From Comamonas sp. KCTC 72670 (GTDB taxonomy: Bacteria > Myxococcota > Myxococcia > Myxococcales > Myxococcaceae), in assembly GCA_014656495.1 (NCBI GenBank), contig BNCN01000002.1, positions 825,102 through 889,101 on the forward strand: a DNA stretch of 64,000 bases, in the 5' to 3' direction. The stretch's first letter is position 1. The number at the start of each line of letters is the position of its first letter. The notes beneath the pieces are model-generated. The model was not told the origin of the DNA and did not search any database. It saw only the letters and a list, made by a program, of their open reading frames with translations. The position numbers were made by a program, and so were the translations under genes. Below are positions 16,075 to 25,677 of this stretch, in pieces.

Positions 16075-17621
16075 AGCTCAAGTCGGACACGTACCGTCTC
16101 CTCTGGGAAGCGCATGCGTGGGCCGGCGCGGTGGCGTCGGTGTTGCTGGTGGGCATGTTCCTGCTCGGCGTCGCCTCCTTGTTCCGTCACGAGTTGATGC
16201 CCTGGCAGGAGCCGCGCTTGAGGGCGCCGGTGGCCGCCGACGAGACGCAGGCCCTGGCCACGCTGCAGTCGTGGCTGGACGCGCGGGTGGGCAAGGATGC
16301 TCCGCCGCACCTGGACGTGGACCTGCCCGCGCCCTATTCGCCCTGGCTCCGAGTCGAGTGGAAGGACAAGGCCGGGGAGCGCAACGCGGTGTGGCTGCAC
16401 CCCGCCACGGGTGAGCAGGCGCCGGAGCGCAGCGACCTGGGCTACTTCCTGTTCCTGGTTCACTTCCTCTACCCGCTGCCGGGGGGCATGTTGATGGCCG
16501 GCCTGGTGGCCATCGTGCTGCTGCTGGTGGTGGGCACCGGGCTCGTCATCCAGGTGAACCGCTTCCGCAAGGAGCTCGTGCGCTTCCGCCCCCGTGAGGC
16601 GCTGCGCACGATGTGGGGAGACCTGCACAAGGTGCTCGGCAGCGTGGGGCTGCCCTTCCAGGCCATCGTGGCCTGGACGGCGGCCATCATCTGCATCAAC
16701 GCGGCGGTCCTCCAGCCGGTGATGGTGCGCACGGCCTTCGACGGCGACCTGGAGGCGGGCCTGAAGACGCTGGGCTATCCACGGGGCGGCAAGGCCACGG
16801 GTGAGTCCGCCGAGGCGCCGCGAGTGGCCACCGTGGTGGCGCAGGCCCGCGAAGCACTCCCGGGCGTCCGGCACTACCGCCTCGCCCTGCGCAACCTGGG
16901 GGACGCGGCGGCGTATGTCGACGTCCGCGGGTACGCGCGGCAGGGGCTCCACGAGTTCACCACCGTGCGCGTGTCTCGCGCGGGTGAGGTGGTTCACGTG
17001 CGGAACGCGGGAGGCCCCGCCGCCACGGCGAAGCTGCTCGAGGCGGCGTACGTGCTCCACTCCGGCCTCTACGCGGGCATGGGGCTGCGGCTCGCCTACG
17101 CGTTGCTGGGCATCTTCAGCGCGCTATGTGTCGTGACGGGCAACCTCGTGTGGCTGGAGCGGCGCGCTCGAAGCATGCGCCGCGTGGACGTCCTCCTCGC
17201 GCGCATCACCGCGGGCGGCTGTGGTGGCGCCGCCCTGGCGATCTCCGCCATCTTCCTGGCCAACCAGTTGCTGCCGGACGCGCTGCCGCGCCGGGTGCTG
17301 TGGGAGCACGGCATCTTTTACGGGAGCTGGTGCGCCAGCGTGCTGGGCGGCCTCCTGTACCCCCGCGCCCGAGGCTGGGCGCAGCACCTGCTCGCGCTCT
17401 CCGGGGGCATCCTGGTCCTGCTGCCGTGGCTGGACGCCTGGCGGAACGCGCGGCGCGTGTTCGACCCCGCGGGCTCGCCCTACGTGTTCTTCGCGGACCT
17501 GGGGCTCGCCATCCTGGGCGTGCTGTTCCTCCTCTCCGCCTGGGCCGTGGGGCGCATCTCACCTCGCGACCCCCGGGCCACCCGGGTGCCGCTGGCGATT
17601 CCTGCGCATGAGGGCCGGTGA
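16071..17621 (+). CDS. PepSY-domain membrane reductase, siderophore iron release
   Basis: About 516 residues from GTG 16071. The opening LLWEAHAWAGAVASVLLVGMFLLG is the standard first helix of PepSY-associated TM proteins, carrying a conserved His. Large periplasmic loops follow (including GYFLFLVHFLYPLPGG), with more helices at ~480-550, 680-720 and the C-terminus (four or more in total). Relatives such as FoxB are inner-membrane proteins thought to reduce ferric siderophores in the periplasm. The conserved His in helices would bind heme or metal. It is coupled by overlap to the two small membrane proteins upstream and lies 55 bp before the TonB receptor gene. Confidence 0.85.
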   Translation: MKLKSDTYRLLWEAHAWAGAVASVLLVGMFLLGVASLFRHELMPWQEPRLRAPVAADETQALATLQSWLDARVGKDAPPHLDVDLPAPYSPWLRVEWKDKAGERNAVWLHPATGEQAPERSDLGYFLFLVHFLYPLPGGMLMAGLVAIVLLLVVGTGLVIQVNRFRKELVRFRPREALRTMWGDLHKVLGSVGLPFQAIVAWTAAIICINAAVLQPVMVRTAFDGDLEAGLKTLGYPRGGKATGESAEAPRVATVVAQAREALPGVRHYRLALRNLGDAAAYVDVRGYARQGLHEFTTVRVSRAGEVVHVRNAGGPAATAKLLEAAYVLHSGLYAGMGLRLAYALLGIFSALCVVTGNLVWLERRARSMRRVDVLLARITAGGCGGAALAISAIFLANQLLPDALPRRVLWEHGIFYGSWCASVLGGLLYPRARGWAQHLLALSGGILVLLPWLDAWRNARRVFDPAGSPYVFFADLGLAILGVLFLLSAWAVGRISPRDPRATRVPLAIPAHEGR

Positions 17622-17676
17622 ATGTTCGACCGGCCCGGCACGCACCTCCCTTTCTTCGCGACGCATTCAGGGCAAC

Positions 17677-20148
17677 ATGTCTCTCCTCGTTGAACCCCCG
17701 GCTCTCGCGCGGCGCTCCGCCCGCCGTGTGCGTCTCCTTTCTTGCTTCCAGGCCGGCTGGAGCGCCGTGGTCCTCTGCGTGGTGGCGCCCGCCGCGGCGC
17801 AGGAGCCCACGCCCGTCCCGGCCACGGAGGCGCGCCCGGCGGTGGGAGACATCGCGGGGAAACTGTCCGCTTGTGAGGGCGGCGACCTGGGGCAGGCCGA
17901 GGTCTTGTTGCTCGCGCCCGATGGCGGCACGAAGTCACCGCGTGTGGACAGGCAGCGGCGCTTCCAGGTGTCGGGATTGTCGCCGGGTGCCTACGAACTG
18001 CACGCCTACGTTCCTGGCTGTGAGCCGCAGGCTTACCGCGTCCAGGTGTCGGCGGGGCAGCGCACCGAGGTGGAGGCGGTGCTCAGCGAGAGCGTCAGCC
18101 TGGAGACCACCATCGAGGTGACGGGCCGGCAGCTCACCAAGAGTGAGGAGCGCACGCTGTCCGCGGAAGCGGTCAAGGTGGTGGAGCTGACGCAGGCCCG
18201 CCAGCAGACGGCGGACCTGGGCGAGGTGCTCAGCCGCAACAGCGGCGTCAGCGTGCAGCGCAATGGCGGCCTCGGCTCCGCCAGCCGCTTCTCGCTCAAC
18301 GGCTTCTCCGGGGAGCAGGTCCGCTTCTTCCTGGACGGCGTGCCGTTGGACCTGGCGGGCTTCGGCCAGGGACTGGCCAACGTGCCCGTCAACCTGCTCC
18401 AGCGCGTGGAGGTGTACCGGGGCGTGGTGCCCGTGCGCCTCGGCGCGGACGCGCTGGGCGGCGCGGTCAACCTCGTCTCGTCGGATGGTGACGAGCCGAG
18501 CGGGGCCTCTGTCTCGTTGCAGGCGGGCTCCTTCGGGACGTACCGGGGCTCTGTCTCGGGACAGTACAAGCTGAACGACCACGGGCTCTTCGTGAAGGGC
18601 CACGCCTTCGGAGACCTGGCTCGGAACGACTACCGGGTGAACGTGCAGGTCGCCGACGAGCGGGGCCGGCTCCAGGACGTGCGCGTCCCTCGCTTCCATG
18701 ATGGCTTCCTCGCGGGCGGCGCCGGGTTGGAAGTGGGCGTGGTCGACCAGCCCTACGCGGAGCGGCTCAGCCTGCGCGTCTTCGGCACGCGCTCCCAGAA
18801 GGAGCTGCAGCACAACGTCGTGATGACGGTGCCCTACGGCGAGGCCCTCTCCGGTGAGTCGAGCTACGGGGCGCTGGCGACGTGGGGGCAGGGCGGCATG
18901 CTCTCCGGGAAGCTCCGCCTGGACGCGGTGGGTGGCTACAGCCGGCGCGACACGAACTTCGAGGACCTGGCGCGCGTCGTCTACGACTGGTTCGGCAACC
19001 CGGGTGTGGAGCGCCGTCAGCCGGGGGAGCTGGGCATCACGGCCTCCAACCAGGTGCTGTGGCAGCACAGCGTCCTGGCCCGGGTGCACGCGGACTACGA
19101 GGTCTCCCCGGCGCAGCGCGTCCGGCTCTCGCTGGCGCCCACCTTCGTGACGCGGCAGGGGCTGGACCGGTTGAAGCAGGGCACGGACCAGCGCGACCCG
19201 CTCAGCGCGCAGCGTGACCTGCTCACGATGGTGGGCGGACTCGAGCACGAGCTGGCGCTGAGCGACGGCCGGCTCAAGAACGTGGCCTTCGTGAAGGGCT
19301 ACGTCATGCGCTCGAACTCGGAGGAGGTCCTCCCCGGGGATGTGTTCCAGCGCAGGGACCAGTCCACCGAGCGCGTGGGGGTGGGTGACAGCCTGCGCCT
19401 GTTCCTCCCCTACGGCGTGTTGGCCAAGGCCTCCTACGAATTCGCCACGCGTCTGCCCGGACCCGACGAGCTGTTCGGCGATGGCGTGCTGGTGCTGTCG
19501 AACCTGCGGCTGCGGCCCGAGGTGAGCCACAACGCGAACCTGGAGTTCTCCCTGGAGGACTGGCGCACGCGCGCGGGGAGCTTCCGCGGAAGCGTGGGCG
19601 GCTTCGCGCGTCTGGCCGACCAGCTCATCGTGTTGTTGGGCAATGACACCACGCTGAGCTACCAGAACGTCTTCGCGGCGCGCTCGGTGGGGGTCGAGGC
19701 GTCCGCGGGGTGGACCCTCCCGGGTGACTGGCTGGCGCTGGATGCCAACACGACGTGGCAGGACTTCCGCAACGCGGGTGGGGGCGGGACCTTCGAGGCC
19801 TTCAAGGGCGACCGCATCCCCAACCGTCCCTGGCTCTTTGCCAACGCCTCCGCCCGGCTGCAGCGCCGCGCCCTCCTGCAGCCCAGCGACACCGCCGCGC
19901 TCGTCTTCACCTCGCGCTACGTGCACGGCTTCTTCCGGGGATGGGAGAGCCAGGGCCTGCGCGAGTTCAAGCAGACCGTCGATGCCCAGCTCGTCCACAC
20001 GCTGGCGCTCTCCTACGTCCGGCAGGGAGCGCCCACGCTGGGGGGAACGTTGGAGGTGTTCAACCTCACCAACGCCCGGACCTACGACTTCTTCGGCGTC
20101 CAGCGCCCGGGCCGCGCGCTGTCCGTGAAGCTGACGGCGGACTTCTGA
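17677..20148 (+). CDS. TonB-dependent siderophore receptor
   Basis: About 823 residues. The signal peptide ends near APAAAQE. An N-terminal carboxypeptidase-regulatory-like domain (about 45-135, with VSGLSPGAYELHAYVPG) precedes the plug. The plug carries DLGEVLSRNSGVSVQRNGGLG, FSLNGFSGEQVRFFLDGVPLD and VEVYRGVVPVRLGADALGGAVNLV. The remaining ~600 residues form the 22-strand barrel, ending in Phe as outer-membrane proteins do. A TonB box is not obvious. It is the last gene of the uptake operon and faces the citrate-hydroxamate synthesis operon tail-to-tail, so it most probably imports that siderophore, although the ligand cannot be read from sequence. Confidence 0.92.
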   Translation: MSLLVEPPALARRSARRVRLLSCFQAGWSAVVLCVVAPAAAQEPTPVPATEARPAVGDIAGKLSACEGGDLGQAEVLLLAPDGGTKSPRVDRQRRFQVSGLSPGAYELHAYVPGCEPQAYRVQVSAGQRTEVEAVLSESVSLETTIEVTGRQLTKSEERTLSAEAVKVVELTQARQQTADLGEVLSRNSGVSVQRNGGLGSASRFSLNGFSGEQVRFFLDGVPLDLAGFGQGLANVPVNLLQRVEVYRGVVPVRLGADALGGAVNLVSSDGDEPSGASVSLQAGSFGTYRGSVSGQYKLNDHGLFVKGHAFGDLARNDYRVNVQVADERGRLQDVRVPRFHDGFLAGGAGLEVGVVDQPYAERLSLRVFGTRSQKELQHNVVMTVPYGEALSGESSYGALATWGQGGMLSGKLRLDAVGGYSRRDTNFEDLARVVYDWFGNPGVERRQPGELGITASNQVLWQHSVLARVHADYEVSPAQRVRLSLAPTFVTRQGLDRLKQGTDQRDPLSAQRDLLTMVGGLEHELALSDGRLKNVAFVKGYVMRSNSEEVLPGDVFQRRDQSTERVGVGDSLRLFLPYGVLAKASYEFATRLPGPDELFGDGVLVLSNLRLRPEVSHNANLEFSLEDWRTRAGSFRGSVGGFARLADQLIVLLGNDTTLSYQNVFAARSVGVEASAGWTLPGDWLALDANTTWQDFRNAGGGGTFEAFKGDRIPNRPWLFANASARLQRRALLQPSDTAALVFTSRYVHGFFRGWESQGLREFKQTVDAQLVHTLALSYVRQGAPTLGGTLEVFNLTNARTYDFFGVQRPGRALSVKLTADF

Positions 20149-20161
20149 CGGAGCCCCGCCG

Positions 20162-20191
20162 CCTCCCCCGTCCACGCGGGCACGGGGGAGG
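20162..20191. terminator. Bidirectional terminator, siderophore locus
   Basis: A perfect 10-bp GC-rich stem (CCTCCCCCGT / ACGGGGGAGG) with a 10-base loop lies between the stops of the convergent TonB receptor (20148) and NIS synthetase (20203) genes. It lacks a T-run but is placed to end both operons. Confidence 0.65.
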
Positions 20192-20202
20192 GTCCGCGCG
20201 GC

Positions 20203-22083
20203 TCAGTCGTGCGCGAGCGGGTTGGGCAGCGTGCCGTTCGGATACAGCGCGTGGCGCAAGGCCCGGTCGGTGTAGCGCGTCACCACGATGCGGTCCCGGT
20301 TGAGCGCGTAGCGCGGAATCTCCGGCACCAGCAGGTCGTACTCGGAGAAGCGCTCGCGCAGCTCGGGGTTGCGCTGGTGGAAGGCCAGGATGGTCTTCCG
20401 GACCTGCTTCCAGAAGTTCCGCTCCTTCAGGCCCAGCTGCTCCTCCACCAGGGGCGCCATGTAGCGGAAGTGGCCCACGAAGATCTGGTCCACCACGTGC
20501 TGGCGGATGACCGACGGGTGCTTGCGCGGCAGCACGTGGTCATGGCCGTCCGGCTCCGGTCCCCGCTCCGGGACGTCGGTGAAGGACACGCAGACGTCGT
20601 CGACGAAGTCCTTGAGGTACAGGCGGCGCGGGACGTCGTCCTCGTCGAAGCCCAGCAGCGTGTTCTGCCCGTGCGGGTTGAAGGTGATGCCGTACCGGTA
20701 GAGCACGTGCATGATGGGGATGAGCAGCGTGTCGAACAGGTGCTGCAGCCACGCCTCCGTGCTCAGGCCCGACGCGCGGACCAGCTCCGCGACGAACGCC
20801 GTGCCCTTGCTGTCCACGTGCAGCAGCGAGGCGAAGGTGCGCACGCGCTCGGACGCGTCCTGACGCGCGGCCACCGGCTCACGCCAGATGCAGCCCAGCG
20901 TCTCCAGGTGCTGATAGGGCACCTCCGGCACCTTGGTGAGGTACGGGTGGCGCACCGTCACCGACGCCACCTCGCCGAGGAACACCGTGCGGCACTCCTG
21001 GGTGAGGAAGGGGTCGCTGTCCAGCAGGCACTGGAGCCACTGGGTGACGACGGGCGCGCCCAGGGTGCAGTGCGGCGGAATCCCGCGCCACACGAGCGTA
21101 TTGAGGATGCGCAGAGGCAGCTTCACGTCGTAGCGGCCCGGCGTGGTGATGTTGGCCATGGTCCGGATGGACTGGCCCGGCAGGTACACGTCGGGGCTCT
21201 CGCCCAGCGGGACGATGCGCTTCTGCGCCACGTCGCCGGCGTGCAGCACCTGCACCGCGTGCTCCCACTGCCACGGGTGCACGGGCATCCACACGAAGGC
21301 GTCCGGCTTGAGGCCCGCGTTCGTGAGGACGCGGGTGAACCGGGTGCGCGTCGCCTCGTCCAGCTCGCGGGCGAGGATTTCGCGCTCGGACAGCTCGGAG
21401 GTGCCGCGGAACTCCGCCAGCCCGCGGTGCACGGCCACCCACTGCAGCCGCACCGGCTGGCGCGCCTCGGGGGCATAGCGGCGCACGTCGGAGGCGGAGA
21501 AGCCCACCCGGCCCTTGTTCGCCACCAGCCAGTTGTGCCCCGTCATGTGGCACTCCAGCTCGGAGTGGCCCACCTCGCGCAGCTCCGCGGCGGTGTGTCC
21601 ACCATGGGCGATGCGCGCGGCGTCCACCGCCAGCGTGGAGGACAGCTCGTTGAAGTACGTGGCCAGGGTGGACGCGTCCGTGCCCAGGCTGGGCGCGGCG
21701 TCCGTCAGGAACTGCAGCGCGTCCCAGGCGGGCTCGGCGATGCTGTTGCCGAGCATGCCCGTGGCGCTCCGGGTGATGGAGGCGGGGTCCACCTTCATCC
21801 AACCGAAGGCGCCCGGCCGCGCGGCGAACACGTACGAGGTGCCGCTGCCCAGGTCCACCCGGTACTTCCCCTCGGCGTGGGGGATGGCCTTGAGCATCTC
21901 CTCGAAGCACCACTCGCCCAGGGCCTTGGCCAGCAACTGGCGGTTGGCCTCGCGCCAGGCGGCGGGGCCCACGTCGTGGAGGCCCGGCACCGGGTGGTCC
22001 GCGCCCTCGGTGGGCGTGTTGGACGCGGTGGGCAGGCGGGTGACGGAGGGGTCGAGCTGCACGGCTTCGCTGCGCGGATTCAC
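20203..22083 (-). CDS. IucA/IucC-family NIS synthetase (RhbF/DesD-like)
   Basis: 626 residues from GTG 22083, overlapping the exporter gene by 4 bp. NIS synthetase motifs are clear: GHNWLVANKGRVGF (substrate/ATP site), WMPVHPWQWEH, and FNPHGQNTLLGFDED with YLKDFVDD downstream. The C-terminal helical domain ends in NPL, as in the family. These enzymes adenylate a carboxylate of citrate or succinate and join it to an amine or hydroxylamine without an NRPS. Being the second synthetase in the operon, it probably attaches the second hydroxamate arm or closes the molecule. Confidence 0.9.
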   Translation of the reverse strand: MNPRSEAVQLDPSVTRLPTASNTPTEGADHPVPGLHDVGPAAWREANRQLLAKALGEWCFEEMLKAIPHAEGKYRVDLGSGTSYVFAARPGAFGWMKVDPASITRSATGMLGNSIAEPAWDALQFLTDAAPSLGTDASTLATYFNELSSTLAVDAARIAHGGHTAAELREVGHSELECHMTGHNWLVANKGRVGFSASDVRRYAPEARQPVRLQWVAVHRGLAEFRGTSELSEREILARELDEATRTRFTRVLTNAGLKPDAFVWMPVHPWQWEHAVQVLHAGDVAQKRIVPLGESPDVYLPGQSIRTMANITTPGRYDVKLPLRILNTLVWRGIPPHCTLGAPVVTQWLQCLLDSDPFLTQECRTVFLGEVASVTVRHPYLTKVPEVPYQHLETLGCIWREPVAARQDASERVRTFASLLHVDSKGTAFVAELVRASGLSTEAWLQHLFDTLLIPIMHVLYRYGITFNPHGQNTLLGFDEDDVPRRLYLKDFVDDVCVSFTDVPERGPEPDGHDHVLPRKHPSVIRQHVVDQIFVGHFRYMAPLVEEQLGLKERNFWKQVRKTILAFHQRNPELRERFSEYDLLVPEIPRYALNRDRIVVTRYTDRALRHALYPNGTLPNPLAHD

Positions 22084-23660
22084 GGGGACTCCTTCAAGGA
22101 CAGGGAGGACTCACGGACGGCCGGACGGGATGCCCGGGGCGCCGGTTTGGAGAGGACACGGAGGGCCAGCACCGCGCCCCCCAGACACACCGCCGCCGCG
22201 GCCAGGCACACCGCCAGGTAGGCGTTGGCGAAAGCCGTCTGCGCGAGCGGCAGCAACGAGGCTTCGACGGCGTCGAACTGCCCGGTCTCCACGGCGGTGC
22301 GCGTGAGGCGGGCCACGTCCGGCGCCAACCGCGCGGAGGCGAACTGGGTGCCGAGCCGCGAGGAGAACACGGCGCCAAAGGCGGCCACGCCGGTGGCGGT
22401 TCCCAGGGGATAGCAGGCGTTCGTCAACCCCGAGGCCATGCCTGCGCGCTCGGGGGGGACGACGCTCACCGCCATGCCCATGAGCGGCGGGAAGATGATG
22501 GCGCCGCCCGCGCCCATCAGCACCAGCCCCAGGAAGTTCACCCCGGGCACCTGCGGCGCGGCCGCGCTGAGCGCCAGCATCCCCAGCCCCGCCCCCTGAA
22601 GGGCGAAGCCGCTGGCCACCAGCGGGGCGGTCTGGAAGCGCGCCTGGAGCCGCGCCATCAGCATGCCCACGACGAGCAGGCTGCCCGTCAGTGGAAGCAG
22701 CCGCAGGCCCACCTGCATCGGAGAGCCTCCCGCCGCGAGCTGGAGCCATAGGGTGGTGAAGACGAGCACGCCCAGGCTGGACATGCGCGCCAGGAACCCC
22801 AGCGCCGCCGTGCCGGAGAGCGCGGGGATTCGCAGCAGCTCCAGGTCCAGCATGCTGCCGGGGCGCCGCTGACTGGCGATGAGGGCGAAGAGGAGGCCGA
22901 CGCCCGCGCACGCGGGCCCGAGCACCTGGAGGGAGCCCCAGCCCGTCTCCGGCCCCATCATCAGCGGGTAGTGCACGGACAGCAGCACTCCGATGGCGAG
23001 GAGCGCGCCCAGCACGTCGAGCTTCCGGGACGTATTCGCGGGCGTGAGCGCGGGCATCCGCGTCAGGGCCCCCAGGACGACGCCCACGCCAATGGGGATG
23101 TTGACGAGGAAGATCCACCGCCAGCCGACCAGCTCCACCAGCACACCGCCCACCACGGGGCCCAGCGCGCCCGCGGCGGAGGCGATGGCCGCGTAGGTGG
23201 CGATGGCGCGCTGACGGGCGGCACCCTCGTACACGGCCGCGATGAGGGCGATGGCGGGCGCGAACACCATGGAGCCGCCCAGGCCCTGGGCGACCCGCGC
23301 GGCGACCAGCGTGCTGGCATCAGGGGCCAGTCCGCACAGCGCCGACGCGAGCGTGAAGAGGGTGATGCCCGCCACGAAGACGCTGCGCCGGCCGATGCGG
23401 TCGGACAGCGCGCCGGCGGTCAGGAGCAGGGCTCCGAACGCCAGCGAGTACGCGGACACCGTCCACTGCACCTGCGACAACCCGGCCCGCAGGTCCGCGG
23501 CGATGGCGGCCAGCGCGACGTTGACCACCGTCACGTCCAGGGTCATCACCACGCCGCCCGCGCTCACCAGCGCGAACGTCCACAATGCGGTGCGGCGCGC
23601 ATCCTCACGCGCCGCCGACGCGTCCGGTGGGGTGGTGATGTCCTGGGAGACCGCGCTCAT
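22080..23660 (-). CDS. DHA2-type MFS exporter of the siderophore operon
   Basis: About 526 residues starting at ATG 23660 with about 14 transmembrane segments. DHA2 marks are LTLDVTVVNVALAAIAADL in TM1, the motif-A-like ALSDRIGRRSVF, and GPVVGGVLVELVGWRWIFLVNIPIG. It overlaps the genes on both sides by 4 bp (ATGA and GTGA), so it belongs to the siderophore operon and is the likely exporter of the finished molecule. An exporter placed inside the biosynthetic operon, between hydroxylase and final synthetase, fits that role. Confidence 0.88.
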   Translation of the reverse strand: MSAVSQDITTPPDASAAREDARRTALWTFALVSAGGVVMTLDVTVVNVALAAIAADLRAGLSQVQWTVSAYSLAFGALLLTAGALSDRIGRRSVFVAGITLFTLASALCGLAPDASTLVAARVAQGLGGSMVFAPAIALIAAVYEGAARQRAIATYAAIASAAGALGPVVGGVLVELVGWRWIFLVNIPIGVGVVLGALTRMPALTPANTSRKLDVLGALLAIGVLLSVHYPLMMGPETGWGSLQVLGPACAGVGLLFALIASQRRPGSMLDLELLRIPALSGTAALGFLARMSSLGVLVFTTLWLQLAAGGSPMQVGLRLLPLTGSLLVVGMLMARLQARFQTAPLVASGFALQGAGLGMLALSAAAPQVPGVNFLGLVLMGAGGAIIFPPLMGMAVSVVPPERAGMASGLTNACYPLGTATGVAAFGAVFSSRLGTQFASARLAPDVARLTRTAVETGQFDAVEASLLPLAQTAFANAYLAVCLAAAAVCLGGAVLALRVLSKPAPRASRPAVRESSLSLKESP

Positions 23661-25093
23661 GAGGCCTCCGAGACGCGGGGGGCACGCGACCGCGCCACGC
23701 TGTCGGGCACCAGGGGCGCGTCGGCCGTGCGGGGCTCCTGCGCGGCGGCGCGAGGCCGCGCGGTGGTCTCCGGCACGCCGAAGCGCGAGAAGGCCGTGCG
23801 CTGAGGCAGCGTGAAGACGTCGCGCCCCAGCACGGTGTTCAGGATGGTGGCGTTGCGGAACGCGGAGATGCCCAGGTCCGGCGCGGCGACGCCGTGGCTG
23901 TGGATGTCGGCGTGGGTGACGAAGATGCGGCCGCTCACCTCGGGCGCCAGCTCCACCGCGTAGTCCAGGCCGATGCGGTAGCGGCCCTGCTCGTCCCAGC
24001 GCATCAGCCCGTCCATCGCCTTGAGGAAGACGGGGGAGCGCTGCTTGTAGCCGGTGGCGGCGATGACCAGCGCCGTCGTGTGCTCGAACGACTCTCCCGT
24101 GTCCAGGTGCCGGCAGCGCAGGCGCACGTCGCCCGAGGCCGTCACGGAGGACTCCTCCACGGCGACGCCGCTGCGCAGCTCCACGTCGGCGAGGTCCTGC
24201 TCCAGCTCGCGCCGGTACAGCACGTCGTGGAGGGCTTCCAGCGTCTCCGTGGAGATGCCCTTGTAGTGCCGCCACTGCTCGGCGACGAGCCGGTCCTTGG
24301 TCTGCTGGGGCAGCGGGTGGAAGTACCGGACGTAGGCCGGCGTGGTCATCTCCAGCGTGAGCTTGGTGTAGTCCAGCGGCGCGAAGGACACGGTGCGCGT
24401 GAGCCAGCTCACCGCCGCGCCGCCGTCCAGGTTGCGCTGGAGCAGGTGCAGGGCCACCTCGGCGCCTGACTGCCCGGAGCCCACCACCGTCACGTGCCGC
24501 GCGGACTCCACGTCCGTCTGCCGGTGCAGGTAGTGGCCGGTGTGGACCAGCTTGTCCGCGGGCAGCGACGCCAGCGACTTCGGCAGCGAGGGCTCCGTGC
24601 CGATGCCGACGACGACGTCCTTCGCCGTCATGACGAAGCGGTGGCCGTCGCCCCGCACCCCCTGCAGGACGAAGCGCTGCTGCGCCGCGTCCCAGTTCAT
24701 CGACTCCACGCGATGCGAGAAGCGCACCGATGGGAGCTTCGTCACCGCCCAGCGCAGGTAGTCCTCGTACTCGCGGCGCGTCGGGTGGAAGCGCTCGCGG
24801 ATGTAGAAGGGGTAGAGCCGGTCCTTCTCGCGCAGGTACGCGAGGAAGGACAGCGGGTGCGTGGGGTCGATGAGTGTGACCAGGTCCGCGAGGAAGCTGA
24901 GCTGGAGCAGGGCCTCGTCGAACATCAGGCCCGGGTGCCAGCGCAGCTCGGACTGGGCCTCCAGCGCCACGAAGTCCAGCCCCTTCACGGAGGAGGCGAG
25001 CGCCGCCAGGCCGAGGTTGAAGGGCCCGCAGCCGATGGCCACCAGGTCATGCGCGGTGGAGGAGGGGGATGCATCAGGTGTGACGGTGTTCAT
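23657..25093 (-). CDS. Lysine/diamine N-hydroxylase (IucD/RhbE-like)
   Basis: 478 residues of the L-lysine N6-/L-ornithine N5-monooxygenase family. The FAD motif is AIGCGPFNLGLAALA, followed by WHPGLMFDEALLQLSFLADLVTL, the NADPH motif VVGSGQSGAEVALHLL, and the C-terminal VIAATGYK and HSHGVAAPDLGISAFRNA. It hydroxylates the terminal amine of lysine or a diamine with FAD, NADPH and O2, making the hydroxamate precursor. Preference among lysine, cadaverine and diaminopropane cannot be read directly. The decarboxylase in the operon suggests a decarboxylated diamine. It overlaps both neighbours by 4 bp. Confidence 0.9.
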   Translation of the reverse strand: MNTVTPDASPSSTAHDLVAIGCGPFNLGLAALASSVKGLDFVALEAQSELRWHPGLMFDEALLQLSFLADLVTLIDPTHPLSFLAYLREKDRLYPFYIRERFHPTRREYEDYLRWAVTKLPSVRFSHRVESMNWDAAQQRFVLQGVRGDGHRFVMTAKDVVVGIGTEPSLPKSLASLPADKLVHTGHYLHRQTDVESARHVTVVGSGQSGAEVALHLLQRNLDGGAAVSWLTRTVSFAPLDYTKLTLEMTTPAYVRYFHPLPQQTKDRLVAEQWRHYKGISTETLEALHDVLYRRELEQDLADVELRSGVAVEESSVTASGDVRLRCRHLDTGESFEHTTALVIAATGYKQRSPVFLKAMDGLMRWDEQGRYRIGLDYAVELAPEVSGRIFVTHADIHSHGVAAPDLGISAFRNATILNTVLGRDVFTLPQRTAFSRFGVPETTARPRAAAQEPRTADAPLVPDSVARSRAPRVSEAS

Positions 25094-25677
25094 GGAAGGT
25101 CTGCCTCGGAGCGGGGGTAGACGAGCAGCGTCGCTGCCTTGTCTGGAAAGGTGATGGGACCGACGACGCGGAATCCGGCGGCGGTGAAGGCGCGCAGGGA
25201 CGGGGCGTTGCGCGAGTCGGGCTCGGCCATCACCCGGGTGCAGCGCGGGTCCGCGGCGAGCAGCCCCTGGGCCACCTCGCGCAGCAGCGTGCGGCCCAGG
25301 CCGCGGCCCGTGCTGCCCAGCTCGCCAATGGCCACGTGGACGCCCAGGTCATGCGGCCGCTCCGCGTAGTGTCCGGCGAGCCGATCTCTCATCACCCGGT
25401 ACACCTCGAGGTACGCCACCGGGACGCCCTCGAACTCGAGCATGCACGGCAGGGAGTGGTCTCCCGAGAGCTGCCGCTCCAGCTCGGCCCGCCAGCGGTC
25501 CTCGGGCCAGGCCTGCTTCCAGAACGCGGCGACATGGGGCGCCTCCATCCAACGCACGAGCCGCTCCAGGTCCTCGGAGACGCTCGCGGGCCGGATGGAC
25601 CACGGCTCGTTGACGTGAGGCACCGGCGGCGCGGACACCTCGGCGTTCACGGCCGCCTCACTCCGTGCGGCGCTCAT
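25090..25677 (-). CDS. N-hydroxyamine acyltransferase (IucB/AlcB/RhbD-like GNAT)
   Basis: About 195 residues from ATG 25677. The sequence IRPASVSEDLERLVRWMEAPHVAAFWKQAW, then FEGVPVAYLEVYRV, DLGVHVAIGE and GRGLGRTLLREV is typical of siderophore GNAT acyltransferases of the AlcB/IucB/MbtK group (RimJ-like). It would transfer acetyl or a longer acyl group from CoA to the N-hydroxylated amine. It overlaps the hydroxylase and synthetase genes by 4 bp each. A longer in-frame start upstream would only overlap the synthetase. Confidence 0.88.
   Translation of the reverse strand: MSAARSEAAVNAEVSAPPVPHVNEPWSIRPASVSEDLERLVRWMEAPHVAAFWKQAWPEDRWRAELERQLSGDHSLPCMLEFEGVPVAYLEVYRVMRDRLAGHYAERPHDLGVHVAIGELGSTGRGLGRTLLREVAQGLLAADPRCTRVMAEPDSRNAPSLRAFTAAGFRVVGPITFPDKAATLLVYPRSEADLP

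Noticed and set aside
17935-20175. A 746-codon open frame antisense to the TonB receptor gene
   Set aside because: Its product is Arg/Gln/Ala/His-rich with no domain, as expected from reading opposite a high-GC gene. The plus-strand gene has clear receptor motifs.
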